64,000 nucleotides of DNA, taken from positions 1,302,001-1,366,000 of the forward strand of contig NC_013194.1 in assembly GCF_000024165.1 (NCBI RefSeq). The letters are read 5' to 3'. This DNA comes from Accumulibacter phosphatis. Its GTDB lineage: Bacteria; Pseudomonadota; Gammaproteobacteria; Burkholderiales; Rhodocyclaceae. Positions within the stretch are counted from its first letter, which is position 1; each line of letters starts with the position of its first letter. The notes under the pieces are model-generated. The model made no database searches and was not told the DNA's origin. It saw only the letters and a list, made by a program, of their open reading frames with translations. Positions 18,792-27,045 of the stretch are shown here, one piece after another. Made by a program: the position numbers and the translations under genes.

Positions 18792-20063
18792 TTAGAAGGT
18801 ATGACGAACACCGGCCAGGAAGGTCTGGTTGTCCTGGCCCTTGGCGCCGGTAAGCGAGGTGGCGTTTGAGATTGGGCCGGCGGCAAAGCTGTTGTTGTCG
18901 TTCTCGGTCCATACATAACCGGTGTAAAGCGTGGTGCGCTTCGACAGGCTATGCGTGTAGGCGATCATCCAGGCGTCGGAGTTGCCGTTCAGCTTCTTGG
19001 CGTTGACTGGGGCGTAGGGCGCCTTGACCCTGCCCTGATCCATTTCCAGCGAAGCGTATCCCAGATGGATGTTGCCGTTGCCCACCGGGACGATGCCGCC
19101 AACCTGCCAAACCGTGTTGTCGTTGTTGATCGGGTTCTTGTCGTTCTGCTGCTGGTAGCTGGCCATGATCTTGACGACCTTGAAGTCGAAGCTGCCACCC
19201 AGATAGGCTTCGTTGATGTCCTTGCCGGCCGCGTTGGCCGGTGCCGGAATGGCGGTCGGTGCCAGGAGGCCGCTCGTGATCAGCGGAGCTGGATTCGCGA
19301 TCACGTTCTGGCGAGTCTGCCAGACGAAGTCGATGTTGAACGGGCCGTTGGCGTAGTTGGCACCGATGCCGTAACGGCCGTTGTCCTCCCAGCTCACGAC
19401 CTTGTCGTTATACGTGCCGGCGGGAACGGCGCCCGACGGAGTGATCGCGTCCTGGTTGTTGGTTTCGCCGAAGGCGTAGATCAGCTTGCCGGTGAAGCCG
19501 CCCCAGTTCGGGGTGGTGTAGGCAATGGAGTTGTTCCAGCGCGCGCCGCTATTCGGCGTGATGGTGTTGCCGGCCTGGGCCGACAGGTAGGACTGCGGCT
19601 CGAAGACGGCGCCGGCGGCGGGGTCGTTGTTCGCCGTGGCCTGGTAGCCCGGAGCATATTGACGACCGAGGGTGATGGCACCGAAACCACCCGACAGGCC
19701 AACGAACTGCTGGCGCGCCTGGAGACCACTGGTGGTGTTACCGACGCCGCTGTTGTCGTCGATGTTCAGCGAGTACTCCAGGGTGAAAATGGCTTTCAGG
19801 CCGTTGCCGAGCGCTTCCTCACCGCGGAAACCGAGGCGCGAACCGCTCAGCAGGCCGGAAACGACGCCGCTGAAGGTGTTATTGCCGGGAATGTTGGCAG
19901 CGCCAGGAGCAACAGGAAAGCCTGGGGCACTGGCTTTGCCGGCATCGCCGGTGCTATAGACATAGCCGGCGTCGGCAATGCCGTACATCGTGACATTGGT
20001 CTGGGCAAAAGCAGCGCCCGAGGCCAGACTGGCTACTGCCAGTGCAATCAGTTTCTTTTGCAT
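18792..20063 (-). CDS. Gram-negative porin (porin 2)
   Basis: The 423-residue outer-membrane porin has the same signal peptide as porin 1 (MQKKLIALAVASLASGAA) and the same start of the mature barrel (QTNVTMYGIADAGYVYS). FGAITLGRQYAPGYQ marks loop 3, and the protein ends in Phe (VRHTF). GAGG lies 8 nt before the ATG. It differs from porin 1 mainly in extracellular loops, with Ala/Pro-rich insertions such as APGFPVAPGAANIPGN. Tandem duplication with loop divergence suggests different permeability or phage and surface exposure; this is inference. Confidence 0.93.
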   Translation of the reverse strand: MQKKLIALAVASLASGAAFAQTNVTMYGIADAGYVYSTGDAGKASAPGFPVAPGAANIPGNNTFSGVVSGLLSGSRLGFRGEEALGNGLKAIFTLEYSLNIDDNSGVGNTTSGLQARQQFVGLSGGFGAITLGRQYAPGYQATANNDPAAGAVFEPQSYLSAQAGNTITPNSGARWNNSIAYTTPNWGGFTGKLIYAFGETNNQDAITPSGAVPAGTYNDKVVSWEDNGRYGIGANYANGPFNIDFVWQTRQNVIANPAPLITSGLLAPTAIPAPANAAGKDINEAYLGGSFDFKVVKIMASYQQQNDKNPINNDNTVWQVGGIVPVGNGNIHLGYASLEMDQGRVKAPYAPVNAKKLNGNSDAWMIAYTHSLSKRTTLYTGYVWTENDNNSFAAGPISNATSLTGAKGQDNQTFLAGVRHTF

Positions 20064-20439
20064 TGTGAATCTCCTCTAGGTTTGAGATCGATGAAGCCAA
20101 CCGCTGCTTCACCAAACTGGACCTCTCGAAACAGACGAGAAGTTGGGGCGATTCTGGCAAACGCGGCCAGCCGGAGCAAGCGCCCTGAGCGCTTTCGCTG
20201 TTTGAAGCCGAAGGATTGTTGGTTTTTTGCTACAGGCGTAGCGATTTGTTCAACAAAGCTGTCCAGCAGGAAGGTGCCGCGGGTGGCCGGAGGCCAGCGC
20301 GGTCGCCACTATTGCCGGTGATGAGGCGCGTCCGGCGAGCGGCGGAAGCTACCGACGGCTTGCCGATCGGTTTCTCAAGGTTCCGGCCTTGCTCCCACGC
20401 CTGCAACTGATCACGCCGACGACGGACTGAGCAGAAAGC
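20064..20439. other. Intergenic region between porin 2 and trpC
   Basis: These 376 bp contain the porin 2 leader and promoter (20151-20179). The rest, from about 20180 to the trpC stop, has no recognisable gene. A small hairpin (CTGAGC/GCTCAG) overlaps the trpC stop but lacks a T-run. Confidence 0.6.
20151..20179 (-). promoter_or_regulatory. Promoter of porin 2
   Basis: TTGCTC (20174-20179) and CAGAAT (20151-20156) are separated by 17 bp on the minus strand, parallel to the porin 1 promoter. The start codon is about 80 nt downstream of the expected start site. Confidence 0.55.
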
Positions 20440-21228
20440 TCAGGAAAACAATTCGGCGAGCGCCTCGCCAGGGTCGACCGCGCGCATGCAGGCTTCGCCG
20501 ACGAGGAAGGCATTGACGCCGTTGTCGCGCATCAACTGAACATCACCGGTAGTGAGAATGCCGCTTTCGGTGACGACGATACGCGCGGCCGGGATGTAGG
20601 GCAGCAGTTCGAGGGTCGTCTGCAGGCTGACGTCGAAGCTGCGCAGGTTGCGGTTGTTGATGCCGAGCAGCGGCGTCGCGAGTTGCAGGGCGAGATCGAG
20701 TTCCTGGCGGTTGTGCACTTCGACGAGAACGGCCATGCCGAGGCTGCCGGCGATGGCTTCGAAGTCGCGCATGGCCGGCACATCGAGCGCGGCAGCGATC
20801 AGCAAGATGGCGTCGGCGCCCATGGCGCGTGACTCATGGACCTGATAGGCGTCTACCAGAAAGTCCTTGCGCAAGGCCGGCAAGCTGCAGGCGGCGCGGG
20901 CTGCCTGCAGGTACTCGGGCGCGCCCTGAAAGAACGCGTGGTCGGTCAGCACCGACAGGCAGGCGGCGCCGTGCCGCTGATAGCTGGCGGCGACTTCGGC
21001 CGGGCGAAAGTCGGCGCGCAGTACCCCGCGTGACGGGCTGGCCTTCTTGATCTCGGCGATGACCGCCGGGCGACCGGCGACGATCCTGTCGCGCAGGGCA
21101 CCGAGAAAATCGCGCGCCGCCGGCTGCCTCTCGGCCATCGCGCGGACTTCGGCGAGCGGTAGGGCGGCCTGCGCCGCGGCGACTTCGTCGCGCTTGACGG
21201 CGAGAATCCGTTTGAGAATGTCACTCAT
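20440..21228 (-). CDS. trpC: Indole-3-glycerol phosphate synthase
   Basis: TrpC closes the indole ring, converting CdRP to indole-3-glycerol phosphate in tryptophan synthesis. The 262-residue TIM barrel starts MSDILKRILAVKRDEVAAA. It has the family signatures VIAEIKKASPSRG (catalytic Lys), LSVLTDHAFFQGAPEYL, LRKDFLVDAYQV and GINNRNLRSFDVSLQTT. It is a stand-alone TrpC, not fused to TrpF. It lies 27 bp after trpD on the same strand, as the last gene of trpGDC. Confidence 0.96.
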   Translation of the reverse strand: MSDILKRILAVKRDEVAAAQAALPLAEVRAMAERQPAARDFLGALRDRIVAGRPAVIAEIKKASPSRGVLRADFRPAEVAASYQRHGAACLSVLTDHAFFQGAPEYLQAARAACSLPALRKDFLVDAYQVHESRAMGADAILLIAAALDVPAMRDFEAIAGSLGMAVLVEVHNRQELDLALQLATPLLGINNRNLRSFDVSLQTTLELLPYIPAARIVVTESGILTTGDVQLMRDNGVNAFLVGEACMRAVDPGEALAELFS

Positions 21229-21255
21229 GCGCGTTCTCCGTGACCAGGCCGTCGA

Positions 21256-22281
21256 TCAGGCCGAAACGCGTCGAGTATACGCAACGAAATCGTCGAGCCG
21301 GGCGCGCGCCGCGCCGGAGGCTATGGTCTCGAAGGCCTTGTCGACGCCATCGGCCAGCGTGGCCGCCAGACCGCTGACATAGATGCTGGCGCCGGCGTTG
21401 AGTGCGACGATGTCACGCGCGGCGCCGCTCCGGTTCTCCAGCGCAGCGAGCAGCACGGCTTTCGACTCCTCGACGTTGCCGACGCGCAGGACGCGCGGGT
21501 CGTGCACCGGCAGGTTGAACTGCTCGGGGTGGACCGTATATTCCTCGACCCGGCCGTCCTTCAGTTCGCCGACCAGGGTTTCGCCGGAAATCGAGATTTC
21601 GTCGAGACCCTCGCGTCCGAAAACGGTCAACGCGTGCGTACTGCCGAGCCGTTGCAGAACGCGCACCTGGATGCCGACGAGATCGGGATGGAAGACGCCG
21701 AGCACCTGCTTGGCCGCGCCGGCCGGGTTGGTCAGCGGACCGAGGATGTTGAAGAGGGTGCGGACGCCCAGTTCGCGGCGTACCGGCGCGGCGTGCTTCA
21801 TGGCGCTATGGTGATTGGGTGCGAACATGAAACCGATGCCGGTTTCGTCGACGCTGCGTCCGACCTGTTCCGGCGAGAGGTTGATATTGACGCCGAGCGC
21901 TTCGAGGACGTCGGCGCTGCCCGACTGCGAGGAAACCGAGCGCCCGCCATGCTTGGCGACGCGGGCGCCGGCGGCGGCAGCGACGAACATCGCTGCGGTC
22001 GAGATGTTGAAGGTCTGTGCGCCGTCACCGCCGGTGCCGCAGGTATCGACGAGGTGGGTCGCGTCGCTGACCACCACCTTGGTCGACAACTCGCGCATCA
22101 CCTGTGCCGCCGCGGCGATTTCGCCGATCGTCTCCTTCTTGACACGCAGGCCGACGATGATCGCCGCGATCATCACCGGTGTGACCTCGCCGCCCATGAT
22201 CTGGCGCATCAGGGAAATCATCTCGTCGTGGAAAATCTCGCGGTGTTCGATGACCCGCGCCAGCGCCTCCTGTACTTTCAT
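21256..22281 (-). CDS. trpD: Anthranilate phosphoribosyltransferase
   Basis: TrpD joins anthranilate to PRPP. The 341-residue protein shows DTCGTGGDGAQTFNIST (PRPP-binding glycine loop), HGGRSVSSQSGSADVLEALG, FAPNHHSAMKHAAPVRRELG and RTLFNILGPLTNPA, all hallmark blocks. Its ATG overlaps the trpG stop by four bases (ATGA), so expression is coupled. Full length, no defect seen. Confidence 0.97.
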   Translation of the reverse strand: MKVQEALARVIEHREIFHDEMISLMRQIMGGEVTPVMIAAIIVGLRVKKETIGEIAAAAQVMRELSTKVVVSDATHLVDTCGTGGDGAQTFNISTAAMFVAAAAGARVAKHGGRSVSSQSGSADVLEALGVNINLSPEQVGRSVDETGIGFMFAPNHHSAMKHAAPVRRELGVRTLFNILGPLTNPAGAAKQVLGVFHPDLVGIQVRVLQRLGSTHALTVFGREGLDEISISGETLVGELKDGRVEEYTVHPEQFNLPVHDPRVLRVGNVEESKAVLLAALENRSGAARDIVALNAGASIYVSGLAATLADGVDKAFETIASGAARARLDDFVAYTRRVSA

Positions 22282-22850
22282 TTGGCATGTTCCTCGAGGA
22301 AATTCTGCAACAGATCATGGCCACGTTCGGTGAGGATCGATTCCGGATGGAACTGCACGCCCTCGACGGCCAGCGTACGGTGGCGCAGCGCCATGATCTC
22401 GCCGTCGTCCGTCCACGCCGTAATTTCCAGGCAGGCCGGCAGGGAGGCGCGCTCGACGGCCAGCGAGTGGTAGCGCGTGCACGTCAGCGGATTGGGTAGC
22501 CCGCGAAAAACGCCCTGATCGGCGTGATGCACCGGCGAAACCTTGCCGTGCATCAATTTGCGGGCGTGCACGATGCGGCCGCCGAAGGCCTCGCCGATCG
22601 CCTGGTGGCCCAGGCAAACGCCGAGGATGGGGATCCGGCCGGCAAACTCGCGAATCGCTGCCAGGGAAATCCCGGCCTGCGTCGGCGTGCAGGGGCCGGG
22701 AGAGATCACCAGCACGGCCGGGTCAAGGCGAGTGATCTGGGCGATGGTGACGGCATCGTTGCGGAACACCCGGACGTCCTGCCCCAACTCGCCGAAATAC
22801 TGGACGAGGTTGTAGGTGAAGGAGTCATAGTTATCGAGCATCAGCAGCAT
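22278..22850 (-). CDS. trpG: Anthranilate synthase component II, glutamine amidotransferase
   Basis: TrpG hydrolyses glutamine and channels ammonia to TrpE. The 190-residue class I amidotransferase shows LMLDNYDSFTYNLVQYFGEL, the nucleophile in GVCLGHQAIGEAFGG (Cys near residue 79) and the His-Glu pair in VQFHPES. The frame is open far upstream, but similarity begins at MLLMLDNYDS, so the ATG at 22850 is used; 22841 is possible. No clear Shine-Dalgarno is seen. TrpE, normally the immediate upstream neighbour, is instead at 35634-37106. The gene therefore begins exactly where an ancestral operon appears interrupted. Confidence 0.94.
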   Translation of the reverse strand: MLLMLDNYDSFTYNLVQYFGELGQDVRVFRNDAVTIAQITRLDPAVLVISPGPCTPTQAGISLAAIREFAGRIPILGVCLGHQAIGEAFGGRIVHARKLMHGKVSPVHHADQGVFRGLPNPLTCTRYHSLAVERASLPACLEITAWTDDGEIMALRHRTLAVEGVQFHPESILTERGHDLLQNFLEEHAK

Positions 22851-23377
22851 ACGGGAGATAGCCTGTTGATTAATATATGAATTGCTGACGGGACTCAGGA
22901 ATCCCGGCCGCCTCTCGCCGTGTTTTCTTGTCGTTGGCAGAGCGCGCTGGGGTCGGCAATCCGGAGACCGCATATTATCGCCTGCCGGCGAGCCCCGCTC
23001 AACTGCGGCGCCGATAATTTTGGCGTGCTCTAGTGGTCTGATCGGGCGATTCTCGGCGAGCAATCCGGCGTAACGGCGGAGCCAGATGCCTTCGCCGAGA
23101 TGATCCGCCTCGACGTGCGACTGGCGCTTGGCTCCCGCAGTAGCGGCCCGACATCGAGGCCGCTGGGCAGCAGTCCGGCAAGGCGCGGCAGTGTGGCGAC
23201 ATTGTCGTCGTTCCCAGACAACCAGGGCAGATGCGGGTTCGTTGAGGCGGCTCATGGCACGAGCGAGGCGGCGCACGCGTCCGGCCGCGATGCGCGAGTG
23301 TGCACGGTGCATCCAGTCCGCGCTGGCATGCGTATAAGGTAACGGCACCTGAACCACAACATCGAAAGGAAAGACCC
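22851..23377. other. Gene-free stretch upstream of trpG
   Basis: These 527 bp separate trpG from the DUF3455 gene. A TATATT hexamer on the minus strand (22872-22877) could be a -10 box for trpGDC, but no good -35 accompanies it. No Trp-rich leader peptide or attenuator is visible. The remainder has open frames without any recognisable protein. Confidence 0.5.
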
Positions 23378-23893
23378 ATGCGCACATTCGCTCGCTTTGC
23401 GGCACTTGCCGCCGTGTTTTCCGCTCCCGCTCTTGCCGACATGATGGACGCGCCAGAAGCCGTCCGTCCGCCGGTTGGCCATGCGATGAGCCTGCATACC
23501 GTCGGCGTTGGCGAGATCACCTATGAATGCCGCGCCAAGGCCGGCACCACTGCTGTCTTCGAATGGGCCTTCGTCGCGCCCGTCGCGACCCTGATGGATA
23601 TGAGCAAGAAGGAGGTCGGCAAGTACTACGCCGGTCCGACTTGGGAGGCCATTGATGGCAGCAAGGTCACCGGCAAGCAGGTTGCCGTTTCGCCCGCCGC
23701 ACCCGGAAGCATTCCGTTGCAGCTCGTCAAGGCCGAACCTGCGACCGGCAACGGCGCGATGAGCAATGTCACCTATATCCAGCGCTTGAACACCAAGGGC
23801 GGGGTCGCGCCAGCGGATGCCTGCTCTGCCGGTTCAGTCGGCGCAAAGACGCAGGTCGCGTATCAGGCGGATTATGTCTTCTATCGGATGTGA
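23378..23893 (+). CDS. DUF3455 domain protein, secreted
   Basis: The 171-residue protein has a Sec signal peptide (MRTFARFAALAAVFSAPALA) and is probably periplasmic. The body matches my recollection of DUF3455: HTVGVGEITYECRAK, WAFVAPVATLMD, KYYAGPTWEAIDGSKVTGK, VTYIQRLNTKGGVAPADAC and a final QADYVFYRM. An AAAGGAAAG site precedes the ATG at 23378; the frame extends to 23300 without a better start. The function of the family is unknown. It is the first gene of the accessory block between trpG and trpE and stands alone on the plus strand. Confidence 0.85.
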   Translation: MRTFARFAALAAVFSAPALADMMDAPEAVRPPVGHAMSLHTVGVGEITYECRAKAGTTAVFEWAFVAPVATLMDMSKKEVGKYYAGPTWEAIDGSKVTGKQVAVSPAAPGSIPLQLVKAEPATGNGAMSNVTYIQRLNTKGGVAPADACSAGSVGAKTQVAYQADYVFYRM

Positions 23894-24134
23894 GCGGCAG
23901 GCAGCAGAGCACTGGAGACTCGCCGGCTGCTTCAGCGACGCCCGCAACAGATGTCGTCGTAACAGGCGGTCGCAGCCTCCATCTTCCTGCGTCATGCGAG
24001 CATTGAATATTGAGCACATTGCTTTCTGGAAAGGGGTCATGGTCGAAGCCGGTCGGTGAGGAGTGGCGCCATACACCTGCGAACGAAAGCCTGGGTGAGG
24101 CAGGTGCGTCGAATGGAGGCAGTGGTCATGAACC

Positions 24135-24707
24135 TTACCGTGCTTCGATCGGGATGGTGCCAATCCACTGTGGTGCCCCGGTCCCGTTGATCTGAAAAAT
24201 GCTGCCGCCACCGGCAGGCGGCGTCGCCTCCGTGAAGGCGTTCACCACGACCTGATGGGTGACCAGGATCACCGGCTGGCCATCGACGGGCAACTTGGCA
24301 AGGAACGCTCGCAAGTCGTCCAGAATCCGTTGCCGATCGCCTTGCCGTTCGAAAAACGAGTTCAGCGCGGGCAAGGACTCCACCGGCCCAAGGTTGAGTA
24401 GGCGGGCCGTTTCGCGCGCGCGGCACCACTGACTCGAAAAGACACGCGCTCTGGCCAAGCCGACCGCACGCAGACGGGCCCCCAGCTCTCGTGCCTGAGC
24501 ACGGCCGCTGGCGTCAAGATTGCGCTGCGTGGAACAATCGCCGATGACGAAATTCGGCGGGTCGCCGAACCCCGGCGCGTGGGCATGCCGGAGCATCAGC
24601 AGACGGCCCGGTTTGGCCAGCTCACCAAGCGGCAATGGCGGCTGATCGGCCCGCGCCAGCAAAGGGCATGCCATGGCCGCAAGGGCAACGATGAGCAGCC
24701 TGACCAT
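24135..24707 (-). CDS. Histidine phosphatase superfamily protein, exported
   Basis: The protein has a signal peptide (MVRLLIVALAAMACPLLARA) and a phosphoglycerate-mutase-like fold. The phosphorylated His lies in LLMLRHAHAPGFGDPP (an RHA variant of RHG), followed by CSTQRNLDASGRAQARELG and SSQWCRARETA. The second catalytic His is in VILVTHQVVVNAF. It would hydrolyse a phosphoester in the periplasm; the substrate is unknown. The ATG at 24707 gives a clean signal peptide, but AAGGAG is only 1 nt away from it. A TTG at 24737 overlaps the upstream gene's stop (TTGA) and could be the coupled start, adding ten residues. Confidence 0.85.
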   Translation of the reverse strand: MVRLLIVALAAMACPLLARADQPPLPLGELAKPGRLLMLRHAHAPGFGDPPNFVIGDCSTQRNLDASGRAQARELGARLRAVGLARARVFSSQWCRARETARLLNLGPVESLPALNSFFERQGDRQRILDDLRAFLAKLPVDGQPVILVTHQVVVNAFTEATPPAGGGSIFQINGTGAPQWIGTIPIEAR

Positions 24708-24733
24708 GCTCCTTCTTCGTTCCGCCAACCCGT

Positions 24734-24976
24734 TCAATCGCGCGCCGATCCCGTCCAGTGCAGGACCAGGATACTGATCGCCAGAATGTCGACCATCTGG
24801 AGGCGAGAAGAAGCTTCCACGGCATCCCCGTCCCCGAAAAAGATCCTCGCGCCGAGCGACGGCAGGGCCAAGAGCAGCGTGCCGAAAACGAGCGCGCGGG
24901 GCAAGAGGCGCAGGACGTCACGCTCCCGCCCAGCCGGCGTCTGCACGAATCCCGGAAGTCTGTTGAAGGCGTTCAT
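24734..24976 (-). CDS. Small hypothetical membrane protein
   Basis: I do not recognise this 80-residue protein. It begins MNAFNRLPGFVQTPAGRERD with a cytoplasmic-looking polar head. It then has one clear hydrophobic segment (ALVFGTLLLALPSLGARIF) and a second weaker one (VDILAISILVLHW). AAAGGAG lies 5 nt before the ATG, an excellent ribosome-binding site. It sits 32 bp after the chimeric SDR/DUF3429 frame and just ahead of the histidine phosphatase, so the three may be one transcript. Confidence 0.65.
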   Translation of the reverse strand: MNAFNRLPGFVQTPAGRERDVLRLLPRALVFGTLLLALPSLGARIFFGDGDAVEASSRLQMVDILAISILVLHWTGSARD

Positions 24977-25008
24977 CGTTACTCCTTTACTCGACAGGTC
25001 TTGAACGA

Positions 25009-25341
25009 TTACCAGGTCTCGGCGAAAGCACCCGCCATCAGGCAAAGGCAGGCCACGGTGGTCAGCCGGAAGCGCAAGGGCAGGTACCAGGACGGCAGAA
25101 GGCTCGTTGCGACCAGCAGTCTATCTTGCCAGTAGTGGGCCAGAAACCCGGATACCAGAAGAAAACTCGCCAGCATCGGCGGAAACAGAAATGCCGACCA
25201 GGCGAGAAGCGCCGGGAAGACGCTCCAGACGAAGCAGTGCGTCCGCCGAGCCAATGCCCGGCGAGGGAAAGCCGCCAGCCTGGCCGCCACCGATTGACCC
25301 AGCCCGCCTGCCGTTCCAGTGACAAGAGTTATTCTTGCCAT
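25009..25341 (-). pseudogene. Chimeric remnant: SDR N-terminus joined in frame to the C-terminal half of a DUF3429 protein
   Basis: The 110-residue frame starts like a short-chain dehydrogenase (MARITLVTGTAGGLGQSVA, with the TGxxxGxG cofactor loop) for about 35 residues only. It then continues as the last two membrane segments of a DUF3429 protein (WSVFPALLAWSAFLFPP, then SWYLPLRFRLTTVACLCL). The rest of the SDR and the first DUF3429 helices are missing. The simplest reading is a deletion that joined two neighbouring genes in frame. A GGAG lies 10 nt before the ATG, so a product may still be made. Family assignments are from memory of motifs. Confidence 0.55.
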
Positions 25342-25836
25342 GACATCGCTTCTCCAGTTGCGCCTGCCGTCCGGGAACGGTCGCCCCGTCGGCCACAGAA
25401 GCCACGAGCTTGATCGAGCGAACGATTATTTTGTTCAGGACAACAAAAATGCAAACCACCAAACAACCTAATATTGCTGCTACACTACGGTAAAATCTTC
25501 AGACTGTCTAGGACACTGATGAGCAAGACCGAAAGGCCGCCACTATCCCCGGATGCGGCGTCCCGGCTTTCGCCGCACCGATTGCTCGTCGCCTGAACCC
25601 GAAGCTGCTGCTGCTGCTCGGCAAGTGGACAGCGGCTGCCCCGCATGGCAAGGAGACGCACTTCATGCTTCCGCGGGTGATTCAGCCGCAGCCCCCAGCG
25701 ACTCGGATGCGAGAGCATCGACCTGGAAACCGTATACTCGGGCCGGGTATTGTCGCTGTCCTGCTGTGATCTGATCGATGCCATGCCGTGGCTGCAAGGC
25801 TGGTCATGGTGACGTTCCATGCTCGAGGTGCCTAGC
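25342..25836. other. Intergenic region between the chimeric remnant and the ChaN-PDZ gene
   Basis: This stretch of about 495 bp is AT-rich at 25425-25500 (with the dyad at 25429-25448) and GC-rich afterwards. Only very short or shadow open frames are present. The divergent arrangement means it must carry promoters for both sides, but I cannot assign them. Confidence 0.5.
25429..25448. promoter_or_regulatory. Operator-like dyad
   Basis: TTTTGTT-CAGGAC-AACAAAA is a perfect 7-bp inverted repeat in an AT-rich patch about 90 bp upstream of the chimeric frame. It could be a repressor site for the lost dehydrogenase gene. No start site or regulator is assigned. Confidence 0.3.
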
Positions 25837-27045
25837 ATGAATCTACATCGTCCTCGGTGGCGGTTTCTGTGTTTGCTGTCTGCCTTCGTCGCTGCGTTGG
25901 CCGCTTTGGCGGCCTCGCTCGGTTCTTCGGCTTCGGTGGCCGCCTGTGCCGCCCCGGGCGGCTGGTTGCAAGCGTCCGGCACAGGCAGCGAGCGGGTTCC
26001 CGGCAACGAGGTGCTGGCGCGGGCCGCCGCTGCCGAGATTGTCCTGTTGGGCGAGCAGCACGACGAAGAGGACCACCATCGCTGGCAGGCACAGGTGCTG
26101 GCCGGGCTGCATGGGCTTCGCCCGAATCTGGTGATCGGTTTCGAGATGTTCCCGCGCCGGGTACAGCCGGCACTGGATCGCTGGATAGCCGGCGAGTTGT
26201 CCGTCGCGGCACTGCTCGCGCAAACGGCTTGGGAAGAAAACTGGAACTTTCCGATCGACCTGTATCTGCCGCTGTTCGAGTTCGCGCGCATCAACCGCAT
26301 CCCGATGCTCGCGCTCAATGTCGATGCGAGACTCACCCGGGCTATCGGCGACAAGGGTTGGGATGCCATTCCCGAGCGCGAACGTGAGGGAGTCGGTCGG
26401 GCGGCGCCGGCCAGCGAGGCCTATCGTGATTTCCTGTTCACCATCTACCGAGAGCATGCGCACGGCGACGGCGCGCGCAGCAGCAGCGGTTTCCAGTACT
26501 TCGTCGAGGCGCAGCAGAATTGGGACCGTGCCATGGCCGAGGCGCTGGCGGTACGGCGGGTGGCCGGGTCGTCGAGGCAACCGCCACTGATCGTCGGCGT
26601 CATGGGCAGCGGGCATCTGCGCTACGGCTTCGGCGTAGCGCACCAGTTGCGCGATCTCGGCGTCGAGCGCGTCGTGACGCTGCTGCCGCTGTCGCCCGAC
26701 GCGGATTGCCGCGAGATTCGCCCGGGCCTCGCCGATGCGCTTTTCGCTTTGCCGAAGAAGCCTTCGACGCCGGCGCCGCCACCGCGCCTCGGCGTGCAAC
26801 TCGCCGACGCCGACGCCGGGCAGGGCGGGGTGCGCGTGCTGGCCGTCACCGCCGGCAGTCTCGCCGAGCGAAGCGGCCTCGCCGCTGGCGACCGCTTGCT
26901 GGAAGTTGCTGGTCGGCCGACGGCGACAGCTGGCGCGGTGATCGCCGTCGTGCGCGCAGCGCCACCAGGAACCTGGCTACCGCTGCGCGTCAAACGCGGC
27001 GAGGCCAGTTTCGAGGCCGTGATCCGCTTTCCGCCGGCACCATGA
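25837..27045 (+). CDS. ChaN family (heme-binding/Tiki-like) protein with C-terminal PDZ domain
   Basis: The 402-residue exported protein has an N-terminal hydrophobic signal (RWRFLCLLSAFVAALAALAAS). The ChaN domain follows: EIVLLGEQHDEEDHHRWQ, LVIGFEMFPRRVQPALDRW, AWEENWNFPIDLYLPLFEFA, and GVMGSGHLRYGFGV with its conserved His. The last about 90 residues form a PDZ domain (LGVQLADADAGQGGVRVLAV, then GSLAERSGLAAGDRLLEVAG). Campylobacter ChaN binds heme; related domains are metalloprotease-like. GAGG lies 8 nt before the ATG at 25837. Its stop overlaps the start of the M1-like peptidase (ATGA), so the two proteins are made together and probably act together in the periplasm. Confidence 0.87.
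   Translation: MNLHRPRWRFLCLLSAFVAALAALAASLGSSASVAACAAPGGWLQASGTGSERVPGNEVLARAAAAEIVLLGEQHDEEDHHRWQAQVLAGLHGLRPNLVIGFEMFPRRVQPALDRWIAGELSVAALLAQTAWEENWNFPIDLYLPLFEFARINRIPMLALNVDARLTRAIGDKGWDAIPEREREGVGRAAPASEAYRDFLFTIYREHAHGDGARSSSGFQYFVEAQQNWDRAMAEALAVRRVAGSSRQPPLIVGVMGSGHLRYGFGVAHQLRDLGVERVVTLLPLSPDADCREIRPGLADALFALPKKPSTPAPPPRLGVQLADADAGQGGVRVLAVTAGSLAERSGLAAGDRLLEVAGRPTATAGAVIAVVRAAPPGTWLPLRVKRGEASFEAVIRFPPAP

Noticed and set aside
20427..20443. Hairpin CTGAGC/GCTCAG at the end of trpC as a terminator
   Set aside because: The stem overlaps the stop codon, is short and has no T-run on the minus strand.
23030..23221. Minus-strand frame as a transposase fragment at the trp breakpoint
   Set aside because: No transposase motif or inverted repeat could be found; similarity was not convincing.
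22851..23377. Trp attenuator or leader peptide upstream of trpG
   Set aside because: No short frame with adjacent Trp codons and no alternating hairpins with a T-run were found.
25485..26369. Minus-strand frame over the ChaN-PDZ promoter and 5' region
   Set aside because: Overlaps the real plus-strand gene and has no ribosome-binding site or recognisable motif.
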